A stretch of 64,000 bases of DNA from the NCBI RefSeq assembly GCF_008831285.2, contig NW_022204507.1, forward strand, positions 3,032,452 through 3,096,451. Direction: 5' to 3'. This document shows, piece by piece, positions 22,774-35,390 of the stretch. The stretch's first letter is position 1, and each line of letters begins with the position of its first letter. This DNA is from Nymphaea colorata (taxonomy: Eukaryota; Streptophyta; Magnoliopsida; Nymphaeales; Nymphaeaceae). Below the pieces are notes generated by a model, which saw only the letters and a program-made list of their open reading frames with translations, searched no databases and was not told the origin of the DNA. The position numbers and the translations under genes are program-made.

Positions 22774-25700
22774 TTAATACACTGCCTTACAAGCAGTCAC
22801 CCCAACTAAGTCTCCACACATGTCATGCTTCTCTTTAGGTAGAGACTTCATCATCATATCTGCAGGATTCTTCTCTGTATGTATCTTCTCTAACTAAATC
22901 AGGTTTTGCTCAAGCACATCATGAATCCAATGATACCCAACATCAATGTGCTTGGTCATTGAGTGAAATGTTGAATTCTTCGCCAAGTGTATAGCACTTT
23001 GGCTATTACAATACAACACATAAACCTTCTGGCTAAGACCTATATCATGAAGAAAACTTTTTATGCACAACAACTCTTTACAAGCTTCAGTTGCTGCAAT
23101 ATATTCTGCCTCTGTAGTGGAAAGAGCAATATACTTCTGCAATTTGGACTACCCTGATACTACCCCCCTGCAAAAGTAACGACATAACCAGAAAGAGAAT
23201 TCATAGAGCTCAAGTCACCTGCCATGTCTACATCAACAAATCCTTGTATCTCTGAGTTAGATTCACCAAAACACAAACAGTAATTTGAAGTATTTTTAAG
23301 ATACCTTAGCATCCACTTGTCTGCTGCCCAATGCTCCTTGCCTGGATTTGACAAGAACCTGCTAACTACACCAACTGCATAAGCCAAGTCTGGGCGTATG
23401 CAAACCATAGCATACATGAGACTCCCTACTCCTGAGGCATATGGAACATTTTCCATTTTTTCTTTCTCATATGTTGAGGTGGACATTGCTCATTTCCCAA
23501 TTTAAAATGTGTTGCTAAAGGTATACTTACTGTTTTGACATCTTTCATGTTGAACATGCTAAGCACATTCTCAATGTATTTCTCTTGTGATAACCATAAC
23601 TTCTTAGTCTTCCCATCACAAACAATCTTCATGTCTAACAACTGTTGTGCTGCCCCCAAGTCTTTCATATCAAAGAACTTGCCCATGTCCTTCTTCAATT
23701 GGCTAATCAATTGACAGTTCTGTCCAACAATAACTATGTCATCTACATATAACAACAACATAATGAAGTTACCTGATAAGAACTCTCTGATGTAAACACA
23801 ATGATCTACGGCTGACCTGCGATACGTTTGATTTAGCAAAAAAACATCAAATTTCTTGTACCACTGTCTAGGTGCTTGTTTAAGTCCATACAAGCTCTTC
23901 TTTAGCTAGAAAACCATGTGTTTCTTCTTATCAACCACAAAACCTTCTGGCTATGTCATGCAGATTTCTTCATCTAGATCTTTATGAAGAAAAACTGTTT
24001 TTACATCTAACTGCTCTAACTCCAAGTCTAGATATGCCACCAAACTAAGTATTACCCTGATAGATGTCATTTTAACCATAAGAAAAAAAATTTCATCAAA
24101 GTCAATACCTCTTTCCTGTTTAAAACCTTTCACCACTAACCGGGATTTGTATCTCCACTTGCCTTGGCCTTCATTTTTAAGCTTGTAGATCCATTTGTTC
24201 TGCAACATTTTGTTACCTTTAGGTAGCTCTACCAAATCAAAAGTGTGATTCTTATATAGAAACTTCATCTCTTCCTACATAGCTTGAACTCATTCATCTT
24301 TATGTACTTCATTTAGCACCTCTGCATAGGATTCTGGCTCTCCACTATCTCTTTCCAATTGCTCCTCAGTTGGTTCTGAATGAGGAGAAAGCTCCCCCTC
24401 CAACTCATACTTATGATCAGTTTGAGTCTTCATAGGATTGTCATCTGTATACTACTCATGTGCCTCTCTTTCCTCTTCCTCTACATTTTCATCAATATCA
24501 CCATGCTTAGATGAAAGTTCTTCAGGTTCTGCATAGGTTGGCTCACGGACACCACTAGCATTCGCACATGATTGTTTGTCACCTATGACATCTTTAATCG
24601 TCTGATCCTCTCTGAAGACAACATCATGACTATTGTAGATTTTGTCATTCTTTGGATCCCATAACCTATAACCGAATTCATCATCTGCAAAACCAAGAAA
24701 TATTAGAGAAATAACTTTATCATCTAGTTTGGTTTATGTTCTTTAGGTACATGCATAAAAGCTTTGCAACCAAAAACTCTAATGTGGTCATACTTAACCT
24801 CTTCATCTGATCAAACTCTTTGTGGAATATCTCCATTTAGTGGCACTGAAGGAGACTTGTTTATTAAATAAACTGTAGTACGCATTGTCTCTCCCAAAAA
24901 ATATTTGGGCAACTTAGAGTAAGAGAGGGAACTGTCTTTTCATGTCTAATAACTTGTTTTAGACAATACTCTCGTAAAGAAGATGCTATGTACTTACAAT
25001 CATTTTCTGTACATAGTGTCATCTTCTTACCAGTCTCACGCTCAACCGCTCCATGAAAAGTCATGAAAACTGCTCTATGAAAAGTCATGAAGCTACTACT
25101 TACTTTGCTTTTACTTTTCATTATAAAGGCTCACACCTTCTTAGATGCATCACCAATAAATGTAACAAAATAGGATGCTCCACCTTTAGATGTCACATTT
25201 ATAGGTCCACATACATCTGATTAAACTAAATCTAATACATTTTTAGTTTTTGAAGAGTGCTTTTTCTGAAAAGAGATTGTATGCAACATATCAACCAAAC
25301 AATGATCACAAGGAGATAACTGTAGACCATCTGCCTTTGGTAACAAATTCTTCTTGGTGAGCAAATTGATTCCTCTTTAACTCATGTGACCTAACCTCTT
25401 ATGCCACAAGTCTGACAAAGTACCACTAGTAACTGCATTTACCTTCACACTACTGATTTAAGACTTCATACCATACAAAAAGTCAAATTTGCTACCTTTA
25501 GCCAACACTAGTGCTCTCTTTGTCAGTTTCCAACCTGTTTGACTAAACGAAGTACAATATCCATCTTCACTTAGTTTTCCTACAAAAATCAGATTCATTC
25601 TAAGATATGGAACATGTCTCACATATCTCAAAGTCAATTTGCATCATGTGCTTGTCTCAAAGCAAACATCTCCTATCCCAACAATCTTTGAAGTGTCATT

Positions 25701-26661
25701 GTTGCCCATGTGAACTACTCCAATATCACCTGCTCAGTATGACAAGAACAACTCTCTACATGGTGTGGCATGATATGATGCCCTAGTATCTAAATTCCAT
25801 GTAGAATCACCATCCTGAAATGTAAGACAATCATTTTCTTCAGATAAAAATAACACTACATCATCATCTGAAGCAACTGCAGTGTACTCTTTTGGCTTCA
25901 CATTCTCTTGACTCTTCTTTTCCTTCTTTCCATTTTCTGCATTCAATCTTCTTGTGACTTGGAATACCATAGTGAAAACATTTACCTGTCATCTTGGGCC
26001 TTGATTTGGACCTAGATTTTGATTTGTCATGTCATTTGTTACGGTTCTTCTGTCTACCCATGTATCCCATCACTAGCACTTGTGAACTAGTAGCACCAAG
26101 AGACTTTCTCCTTGTCTCTTCGTTTAGAATGCTACTGGTTACATGCTTCATCATTACCATACCATCTGGAGCAGAGTTGCTCAAAGAAACAACTAAAGTC
26201 TCCCAACTATCGGGAAGAGAACTGAGAAATAAAAGTGCATGTAACTCATCATCTAATATCATTTTTATAGCCGACAACTGATTGATTATGCTTTGTACTT
26301 CATTCAAATGTTCTGGCACAAGTTTTCCCTCCCTAAATTTCAGATCTACCGATTGCCTAATCAACAAAGCCATGTTTTTAGCCGTTTTCCTCTCGTAAAG
26401 ATCATGCAAATTCTGCCATAACCATTTCGCAGTCGTCTATGTAGATAGCAAATAAAAACCACAGTTATGTAACAATTGTCTGATGGTGCCAATAGTTTTC
26501 ATATCCAATAACTTTCACTTTTCATTTGTCATATTCGCTGGCTTCTGGTTTTCAATGGGTGGATACAAATCTTCAGAATACAGCAAATCCTCCATTTTGG
26601 CTTTCCATACAGTCCAATTGTTCATAATTAGAGAGACCATCCTAATGAGGATCGACTCCAT
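22774..26661 (-). pseudogene. copia gag-pol relic (gag, PR, IN, RT, RNase H)
   Basis: Read from right to left. Gag starts near 26,661 (a tryptophan-rich N-terminus of the UBN2 type). A Gag core lies at 26,032-26,409 (LHDLYERKTAKNMALL-like). A protease remnant at about 25,760 reads WNLDTRASYHAT: the catalytic D-S/T-G triad has become D-T-R, so the enzyme would be dead. A shattered integrase follows (about 24,900-25,700). RT is at 23,426-24,268 (KGFKQERGIDFDE, LLLYVDDIVIVG) and RNase H at 22,894-23,486 (TTEAEYIAATEA, KHIDVGYHW). The tail ends at a stop near 22,774. Multiple stops and frame changes throughout. Confidence 0.9.
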
Positions 26662-26689
26662 CCTTCAATAAGAATGCACACAACAAACC

Positions 26690-26703
26690 TGGCTCTGATA
26701 CCA
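26690..26703 (-). other. primer-binding site (initiator tRNA-Met)
   Basis: The complement of + strand TGGCTCTGATACCA reads TGGTATCAGAGCCA, the classical plant iMet-tRNA priming site. It sits three bases inside the 5' LTR edge. Confidence 0.85.
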
Positions 26704-26706
26704 CTT

Positions 26707-27456
26707 TGTTATAGTCATTTTGCCCAAATAGAATGCTTAACAAGACAATAATCAGCCAAAAACAACTCTCAAAGCTAACACAAATGTTCCCAAACTTCAA
26801 TGATATATGTGTTCAATAATTACGCAGCTAATGACAGCTTTCAACAACAATAAAACATGCCAAACCAACTTGTTTGATAGTCGGACATACGTAAAACTGC
26901 TGAAAATCGAAATCACAGGGCTGCGGGCATAAGATCGAGTTTTCAACACCAATGTTGTAGCAATATATATCAAAATATATGCTAAATAATACAGAAAACA
27001 AGAGACATCAATTTACGTGGAAAAACCTCCAATAATGAGGTAAAAAACCACGGGCAAGAGAGACTTTATATATATTTAAAGAGGCAATACAAACACATCA
27101 ATATGTATTGTTCTTCATGCAGAGAATAGCAAAAATGAATGCACAAGAAAACAACAAGAAAAGAAATCACTGTATGTTCTTCTTTTCTTTCCCTTGGTTT
27201 CTTCACTTTCTCTCTCTACACTTGCACCCAGACGGCTGCACAAACCCACAGCCATACCCTTCTTCCTCTTTCCATCTTGCCTACCTCCTCTCCTTCTCTT
27301 CTTTGCCTTCCCCTTTCCTTTCTCCTTGCTTGGTGTGAGCCACGAGGGAAGAGTCCTCTTTTCTTTCTTCAAATGAGTCAAAAATGAGAGAGAGAGACGT
27401 GAGAGCGATAGGGGGTAGGGCACCGTCGGGTGCCCTCCCCTTTTTCTTTCCACCCG
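26707..27456 (-). repeat. 5' LTR of the degenerate copia element, outer end truncated
   Basis: Matches the left LTR from TGTTATAGTC to the shared CACCCG at 27,456. The last 30-35 bp of the left LTR (through GAGACCCAACA) are replaced by unrelated sequence. Confidence 0.8.
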
Positions 27457-28776
27457 TGAGTTAACATCTTTAGCTCGGTAGACAAAGTCATCACATGTGT
27501 AACCACCTTTTCCTTTTTAATTGTATTACACGGAAGAAAAGGATCTCTGTTTGGTTGCTGTAGAGGTCATTGCCAAGGTGACCCAGTGTCCCTTATGTTG
27601 CCTGTCATGGTTATGGAAAAATAATAGGTCTCTTGCAAGTGTTTTAGGTTAGAATTTGGCAAGGTTGCCCAGCGGCCATTTGTCTAGGTCTTCCTTTTCA
27701 CCTTGCCCAGAATGGGATACACTGCCACAGAATATCTCACAAAATTGAAAAAATAAAAGAAGCAGGCTCATAAACTATACACAAAAGCTATGCTTGATCA
27801 AGCATATGTATTGATGAATACATTTTACTTCTATATAGTGGCATATGGGAAGATTTATCTTTAAGGAGATATATATAGAGGAGAATTGCCACCTTCACTT
27901 GATCAGTTGGTATTCAACGTGGAGAGTTGTGGAAGAGGATGGTGCGTGCTTGAAAAGCATGGTTGAATGTTAAGGCCAATATGATATTTCTGGTGTTCAA
28001 GCTCGCCATGGCCTAAACCTGTAAGTGGGAAGCGCCTTGCAAATTTTAATAGTCTTTGGGCTTAAGGATCAAAATCCAAGGACTCCTGAGTGCTTAACTA
28101 AGTGTGGAGGAGATGAGGTTAGCCATCTTGCTGTATGAAGGACTAAGGTTAGAAGATACTCAAAATTTTGTTTAGACTGAATGTGACCATTGAAATTATC
28201 AGATTAAATGGAGCAAGCCTTTAACCTCTAGTAGAGTACTTCACGAGGTCCTCGTTTCTATCTTGTCAGCAGATGTAATATTTGTAACTCGAATAAGGAA
28301 GTCTTACTCATCTATTTATGGGGTTGGACTGACAAAGAATATGGGTGGATTTGGAAAAAAAAAAAACACAAAGAGATGTTGGATTCCTTCTTTCTTTTAA
28401 CTATATGGATTTTTTTGGAAGGATAATAATGCTACTGCTCGTAGGTGTATCCACTAATGGTGCCCCAGGTGAAGCTTGTCAGTTGCTTTGGTCAGACTGT
28501 ATGGAGTTTGTCAGCTTTGCAATATTGTCGCCAACAAGTGAATTCATAGTATAGGTGGTTAAATCTTGCCTTAAAGATACAATACATTATGCATCAAACG
28601 TTAAAGAAACAGATATATGTTAAGGTGGAAGTGATATGCTCAGCCATAGTCTGTATATGTTATGTGTTAGATGTCATCATTAGATTTCTAATTGGTAACG
28701 TCTGCATTGGCGAGTGTACATGTGCTAGTCCTAGCAGTCGGACCACATCCTTAGATGAACCAAGGTTGATAGGAAC
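27457..28776. other. no gene seen
   Basis: Non-coding sequence between the copia element and the PIF/Harbinger-like element, with no recognisable motifs. Confidence 0.45.
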
Positions 28777-31524
28777 TAAGAGGTTGTTTGAATGCATTGG
28801 AACACCACGGAACGGAATGGACGTGTTCTGTTTAGGCAAAGTCAATGCAAACGTCGGACAGAAAATGATTGAGACACGCAGCACAGAGAACAATGGGTAT
28901 AAAAGGCCGAGGCATTTGAATGCGTTCAGTGGTTTACCACGGAACGGCACCTCAGAACATCTCATTCTCTTCTCTGCAGACTCTCCTCTGACCTCGAGGT
29001 GCCCTTGCCCTTTCTCTTTCTCTCCTTCTCCTCTATCTCCACCCCCGAGCTGCCCTCGCCCTTTCTCTTTCTCCTTCTCCTTTGTCCTGCTGCCCACATG
29101 TCACAGTCACTGCCTACAGGGTGATGTTCGCCGCCCCACTTGCCACTGTATCTGCGCCTCTCGCTGGAAAACACACACATCACTCGTCTCTACCCTGCTA
29201 CTTTTTCCTGACATCAATCACCCTCCCATCAAATTAAGTCAATCGTGAGCGACGAGAAACACCATCATCTCCACCGCACTTGCCTCCCTCACCCAACTCG
29301 CCCTTTTCCCAAATCCTCAGAGTGGCTCATGTTCTCCTGAGAGTTTTTCCTTAAAAATCAGGTTTCATTTCTTCGCCTCTCATGACTAGCATCGCCTCCT
29401 TGGCACTGATTTCCTTCTTTTTATTTTTCTTTGGTTGTGCAGTCCATTGTAGCAAACTGATGACCGGGCATCAAAAAACTATACTTGGTATGCTGTTCCT
29501 TTTCCCTTAAACTCATGAATCATGCCCTGTGTCTGCTGTTTTTCTTTCGTTACCATAATTTTTTTTTCAATATTTCTCAATATTGAATAAGTGGATCGCA
29601 TATTGTGCATCATTGAGCTAATTACAATGCCAGACGTTTTATAGGTTTTGACTATGACAATCATTGGATCCTTGCTTCGACTGCGGTTGCTTAGTCTATT
29701 TCTAGGCTCATTCAGACTTTCACTAACCGGAGCATATAAGTTTCGTTTAAAGTGTTAAGTGGACCAATTTTTTTCTATCTATAAGCCAGCATTATCGTGG
29801 CCTATATCCCCATTAAACTACGATCAGCAGATTCAACAATGTGTGTAGTTCATGTAAACACAACAAATAACTACCGGGGTCAATGTAATTGAAGGAAAGG
29901 TCATATCCATAAATATTGGTGACATTTTCAAGAAAAAGATATGATGTTGTTTGCTGTGGTACCGGTGAGTGTCTGACTGTGGTTCTGCAAAATTTCGCAT
30001 GGTAGCTCTCGTCCTAGTGTAGGTCCCACATTTCATGTGCACCTAATTTTAAGTTGAGCAACATCTCCAACTAAATAGTGCAAGAGCATTAGGGATGTCC
30101 TTGTTTTCCTCTGGCAACCAACAGAAAATAATCTCTTTGTGTGCTTCATATCGGAGCAAGAAGTGCACATCCTTCAAGTCTGGAAGAACAAATTTTGTTT
30201 ATAAATCTAGTAAAAGGTTCATACACCACTAAGGTCTTGTTCATGTGTTCTCTATAGCAGCATCAGTAATTGTCGCATAATAGAATACAACACTAAATGT
30301 TCTTTTACATTGATGAAGAATTTTGAAGTCCCTCCATTCAAAGCCACTGATAAGTTTGACAACATCCCCACTAATTATGATTTATGACAAAGTTTTGGAT
30401 GCGTCATCTCTAAGATCCTAGTCCAAGTTCTACCACTTAGAATCTCCTCTAGGACGTGTCTAAAACCAAACCTCCAAATTTAACCTCATTGTAACCCTAA
30501 TTGCCAAGTCAAATAAGTCTAAACCATGAACCTGTATACTAGACATCTAGGGAAATCAAGTCTAATTTCATGCATTGCATATAGTGTCACTTACATATGC
30601 CTTGTGAATTGTGTCTTTTCTTTATTTTTATGCATTTTTATGCATATTCATGTGCTGGGTACTTTACGAAAATACATCCTCTTACATTAAGTCCATAATG
30701 CATCATATAGATATATTAGAATAATGCAACCACTTTTACTAAGTTGTATCTTAGCTTCTAGTAGGATGGAAAATAACAAAACATGTTTATTTCTTTAAAT
30801 TTATCAGTGGAACAAGGAGTTTTTTGTTATTTAAAAACTATTGTTGACTTTCAGGATAGAGTTCCTCATGAATGTATTATTGGAGAAAGTTGTTTTTTTT
30901 TTCTTTTACTAAAATATGAGGCTGACATGCATTCACTATTGACATAAGAAAACAAAAGAGCAAAAGGTACAATGTTTTGTTTGATAATAAGAAACCAAAT
31001 TTTTTGTCATACGAAGCCTCTATGTAGTCAACTGTTGAATAAATATTTATGGAATTTGATCATCAAGTAGCTTGACTGGGTTGTCCACAGAGCCTTGTTA
31101 GGACTCAATATCATGTGACTTGAAAAGAAGAACATCACATGTTTTGAGTGAATGTTGTACATAATTTTGTTTTCTCATGATATTTCTCATTTCTGCAAAT
31201 ATTTCATCATTTGATCTTCCTTCTTGTTCTTTATCATCTATTACAATACATGAACAGTTATAAGTAGCTTTGGCTTGTTATATTATCGTTGTATATTTGT
31301 TTATTTGCACAACAAGTCAATTGTTTGAAGTTATTTCATGTAAATAAATTGCTTGATCTTCTTGTACTTCTATTAGTTAAAATTAGATGAGTACCCACCA
31401 TGACAAACTACAGTGAGATGAAGATCAAGTGTAGTTTTTATTTGACATGATGTTAGAGCAAGCTAAGATTCTTGGAAAACGGACATTAGAGTTTAATGTG
31501 TCTGGATCTAGGTAAATTGAGACC

Positions 31525-31715
31525 AAAGAAGAATTGTACAGCTATAGACACTTATCTTTGCACACTACTGTGGAGAGAGTGTTTGGTTTGCTAAAGGCAA
31601 GGCTTATGATTTGAAGAATCATGTGTCATATCCAATATCCACTCAAGTTAAAATTATACAAGCAGCATGTGTTCATCATAATTTTATAATCAACCACAAT
31701 CCAAATGCTCAACAA
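31525..31715 (+). pseudogene. PIF/Harbinger DDE transposase C-terminal relic
   Basis: One frame encodes KEELYSYRHLSLHTTVERVF followed by GLLKARL. After a frameshift near 31,610 the next frame gives Y-P-I-S-T-Q-V-K-I-I-Q-A-A-C-V-H-H-N-F-I. Both halves match the end of the DDE_Tnp_4 (HARBI1-like) transposase, where the glutamate in (I/V)ER.FG is the third catalytic acid and A-C-x-x-H-N-F is the conserved C-terminal motif. The two upstream aspartate motifs and the Myb-like partner ORF were not found, so the gene is a remnant. Confidence 0.8.
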
Positions 31716-32304
31716 TTTTCTTCTCATGATACAAATGATAGTGAAGTGAAATTGTAAATGATAATGAAAATGTTGAACAAACACAAATACGTGATAGCAA
31801 CAATGAACTTTGTGGGGAAATTACTTCAACAATGTGGAATGATTATGTTTCAAGGAAGATACTCATTGTCTAACATTCTTATTATATTATATGTCATTGT
31901 TTTAATTATACTTGAATATTTTAATGCTTTATGGTGATAATCTAATTATTTGTTTTCTGAAATGCTGGAACCAGACGCTGATGCCTCTTCTAAAGTATTA
32001 CACGGTTTTGATGAGAAGAGTAGTGTGTAGGATAGAAGGGTAGTTATCTACTGAGTTGTCATAATTATTTTTATATTATAGCTTACAACAACAGAACATT
32101 TTAGACTATTTGTATTTTGTAGTTTTACTTGATACTGATGGCTATATAGATGTTTGAACATTTAACGGTAATGATGGTCTCGTTATAAATATGAATCTAT
32201 TGAAAGAGTTGATTTCGTTATAATATCATGGATCATGTTATGAAATGTATTGATTTGCATATAAGATATTATGAATTTTATACTTGTTTTGATATAACAT
32301 GTTC

Positions 32305-32465
32305 AAACAGATAATTCAAACAGAATATAAACAAACACCAGACAAGACAGACAGAACTGGCCATGGAAGATACAAACATCAGACAAAATGAATAGATTGG
32401 ACAAAACAGAAACAAACGTCAGACAGGATGGGCAGAACAGATCGAACAGATGGAACAGACATAGT
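32305..32465. repeat. CAGACA-type subterminal repeats
   Basis: Many short ACAGAC/CAGACA/CAGAAC words in direct orientation lie 125-285 bp inside the right end of the PIF/Harbinger-like element. Subterminal arrays of this sort often serve as transposase-binding sites in DNA transposons; that role here is inference. Confidence 0.6.
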
Positions 32466-32592
32466 GTTCTGTTCCTAAAATCATCAAGTGTTGGACAATG
32501 AACATTATTGTCAGTGAAGGCAGGACAGTATTGTGATGGACATGACATTCTGTCTGTCATGTCCCAATGAACACCAATCAAACGACCTCTAA

Positions 32593-35040
32593 GGGAAGTG
32601 TGCCTAGAAGGTGAAGGCCTTGCTCCCCTTCTTTATGTAGGAGCTAAACTTTATTTTGCTAATGCTTGAAAGTACCCCTCCCAAACGTTGTGACATCTTG
32701 AGCATCCTCCCTGAAAGGATGCTTTTTATTTAGCATAAATTGTTAGAACCATTAGCTATTATTTACCGCTTTTTCCCGTTTCATGTACATCTACGATCCA
32801 ATAATTTTTTTTTTGTTCTTTGTCAATAAATAGTTATGGTCCTACCCTCAACATGCTTGCATTGGATAGATGATTCATATGGTGCATGAACACTTTTATA
32901 ATGACCATTACCTCTGCAAGGATTTCTTAAACTATGAGTCAAAGTTAACAATAATGAAGTAAAAGTGAATATGCTTATGAGCCTACAGCACATTCTATGA
33001 AAAGATTGTGCTCCCTTGTCAAATAGAGCAATTGTGGGTTGAAATTAATTGATAATATAGTCATAACACAGTGCAAAGGTGGTTTCAATGATTGCCTTTA
33101 TTGGATCCACCACAGTGGAGGATTCACATATATGCACCGACTATTGCCTAAATGGTTCGTCGTTCATGCTAATTACTCCTTAAAACTCATAGGTGTTTGC
33201 ATGCACCAAAGGGAAAGAATCACATGGCTTCAAGTAAATGGGAGGCAAAATGCGTGATTCCTAAGCATGTTAAGATGGACGAAGAAGACAAAATTACATT
33301 CACTAAAACTATAATTTTGTTCGTCTCCAACTACCTTATGGATTTCTGAATTTTATTCAAAAATCATGGAGTAATTATCAACCGCACAGGGATTAATTAA
33401 TGGAAAAGTCAGTTAATGGAAAAGTCAGTTCTCTTGCATATTATTGGCCACGGCCATGAGACACACTTTACTCCAGTACTACTTTATTGTTTATTATTAT
33501 TTCATGCTTTAATAGAAAAAAAATAGAAGAGTCACAATTTTGGAAAAGCGGATCAGTGGACATGTATACCAGGGTCTGGTATTTTATATGTGGTTTTCAT
33601 ACTAGGATGACTATTTTTACTCAAAATCTATTTCATTACTTTTACCTTTTGATGTAAACTTAAATTTTAATAGCACTGGATAATTACAAATACTGTTTAG
33701 CTTGTTAACACAAAATAAAAGAATTCTCTATTACATTTTTGTATACTAAAGATAACAATTCGAAAAAGAAGTTTTAAGGGTATAGTCACTGAATGGTGAC
33801 TCTAACTTTTCTTTGAAATCTGGCGACATCAAATTTGGGCTGTTTGATTTTAAATGGGATCGGATGGCCCAGATACCCCATCTCTTCTTCCCTCCCTCTC
33901 TCTTCCCATGAACTCCTCTCTCACTGATCATAAGTTGAGGCAACACTGGCCCGGCAGGCCTGATGGTGATTGTAAGGAGGTTCCCCATACCTCTTCTCAT
34001 CGTGGGTTGAGGAAGTAGAGGGTGCCATGGTTGGAGATGGTATGCAGTTCACATTTCAAAAATCAGTTCTATGCAGTCGAGTAATAAGGATCATAAGTTT
34101 AAGCTGTATAATTTTCTCCATGTGCCTGACATTAAGCAATTTTTAATTTTGCAAATCTAGCTTTTCTATGAAGAATGGGAGGGAAAAGATGCTAGTGACA
34201 GGTTCATGTAAAACAAATTAATAATACTTGACACCTAGTAGTTAAACCACTCGTTAATGACTCATTTGACTAATTAAAAAGAGGGACATGCTTGATCGAA
34301 TTTCCAACCTGTTGTGCTGATCCAACTATATCGTTTGTGCCGTCATGATTTCCAGCTCACCGCTGCACCTCAAAAAAGAAAATATCTTGTATTTTTCTTG
34401 TTGATATGTCAATTGCAACTGGTTGCTCGTCGGAACAAGTTAGGGTTTATTTTTGGTTTGGCAGGAGGTAAACGACCTATGACCTAGAGAGATGCCCTAA
34501 AGTTCCTTGATCTCCTTGGTTAGGTTGGGTCGGGGCTTGGGTAGGTGGTGGACCACTTTCCCTTTTTTTTTTAGGCGCAATGGAGTAATACCTACAGGAA
34601 TTGTATCACCGGTATAACATCAAAGTACTCATCTGCAGGCCGAACCATCAATGCAATACCTTTTGAAACCGTAACCATCAATTTATTTATGTATTTAATT
34701 TACTGAAAATTTTAGAAGAAAATCACTGGCACTAGGGTAGAAGCATCAATATTCTCAGAGACATTGAGGCTTTTATTGATAACACTACTGGTGGGTTCTA
34801 TATTGGTGTGCTTGCTTAGCGTGCCCATCACAAACTTATAATTTTTTCAGCGCTACTCGTACGCCTCAGCATGCCAAGTTTGTTATGCCAAACAATATAT
34901 TTGCAGAGATGCTTGTCTCCAGAAATTACACACACAGGAGTGGCATATAAACCAGCTCCATATTTGAAACCGATTTACGTGCACCACCCTAGCATAAGCT
35001 CATAGCGTAAACAAATACTTTTACTTTCATGCCCAATGTA
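32593..35040. other. no gene seen
   Basis: Non-coding. A 16-bp direct repeat AATGGAAAAGTCAGTT lies near 33,400-33,430. Short frames have no motifs. Confidence 0.45.
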
Positions 35041-35390
35041 AACAAGAATGTGTGTGAGACAACAAATAAGTAGGAAATAGCAAATAAGTACGAGATAATG
35101 TTTATGGGATAACAAAAGATTTATGAAATAATGAGAGATAACGAACAAACAGATGTATGAGATAATGTTAATGAGATAACAAAAAATTAATGAGATAATG
35201 AGATAAAGTATAGATGCATGAGATAACACTAAACATAAGTATGAGATAATGTTTATTAGATAACAAAATATTTATAAGATAATGAGATATCAGGCAGATG
35301 TATGAGATAACACTAAACAAAACTATGAGAACATGTTTATAAAATAATAAAATCTTTATGAGATAGTGAGATAATGCTATAAGCGAGACA
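35041..35390. repeat. degenerate minisatellite, (T/A)ATGAGATAA motif
   Basis: Repeated ATGAGATAATG, GATAACAAAA and GATAACACTAAAC blocks recur at about 60 and 120 bp spacing, each copy diverged. The reverse-strand frames here (repeated leucine/isoleucine/histidine) are products of this repeat and not genes. Confidence 0.75.

Larger units (their letters stand above)
21925..27456 (-). mobile_element. degenerate Ty1/copia retrotransposon with both LTRs
   Basis: Two related LTRs (21,925-22,721 and 26,707-27,456) flank a reverse-strand gag-pol relic. A tRNA-Met primer site lies at 26,690-26,703 and a purine tract next to the left LTR. The LTRs differ at many sites and the coding region has numerous stops, so the insertion is old. 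The outer end of the right LTR lacks about 30-35 bp that the left copy has, so no target duplication can be read. Confidence 0.9.
28780..32589 (+). mobile_element. PIF/Harbinger-like DNA transposon, 3.8 kb, degenerate
   Basis: The left end reads TAA|GAGGTTGTTTGAATG. The right end, reverse-complemented, reads TTA|GAGGTCGTTTGATTG: 13 of the first 15 terminal bases agree and the flanking trinucleotide is TAA on both sides (28,777-28,779 and 32,590-32,592). A TAA/TTA target duplication plus a G-rich TIR is the hallmark of PIF/Harbinger. After a small offset the similarity continues (CATTGG.ACA). A HARBI1-type transposase relic lies inside at 31,525-31,715. The right subterminal region is packed with CAGACA-type repeats. 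The coding region is broken, so the copy is non-autonomous, though its ends could still be recognised in trans. Confidence 0.85.

Noticed and set aside
28589-29248. 219-codon + strand frame, longest outside the retrotransposons
   Set aside because: It crosses the left terminus of the PIF/Harbinger-like element and part of its length is CT-rich low complexity. No domain or codon-like periodicity recognised.
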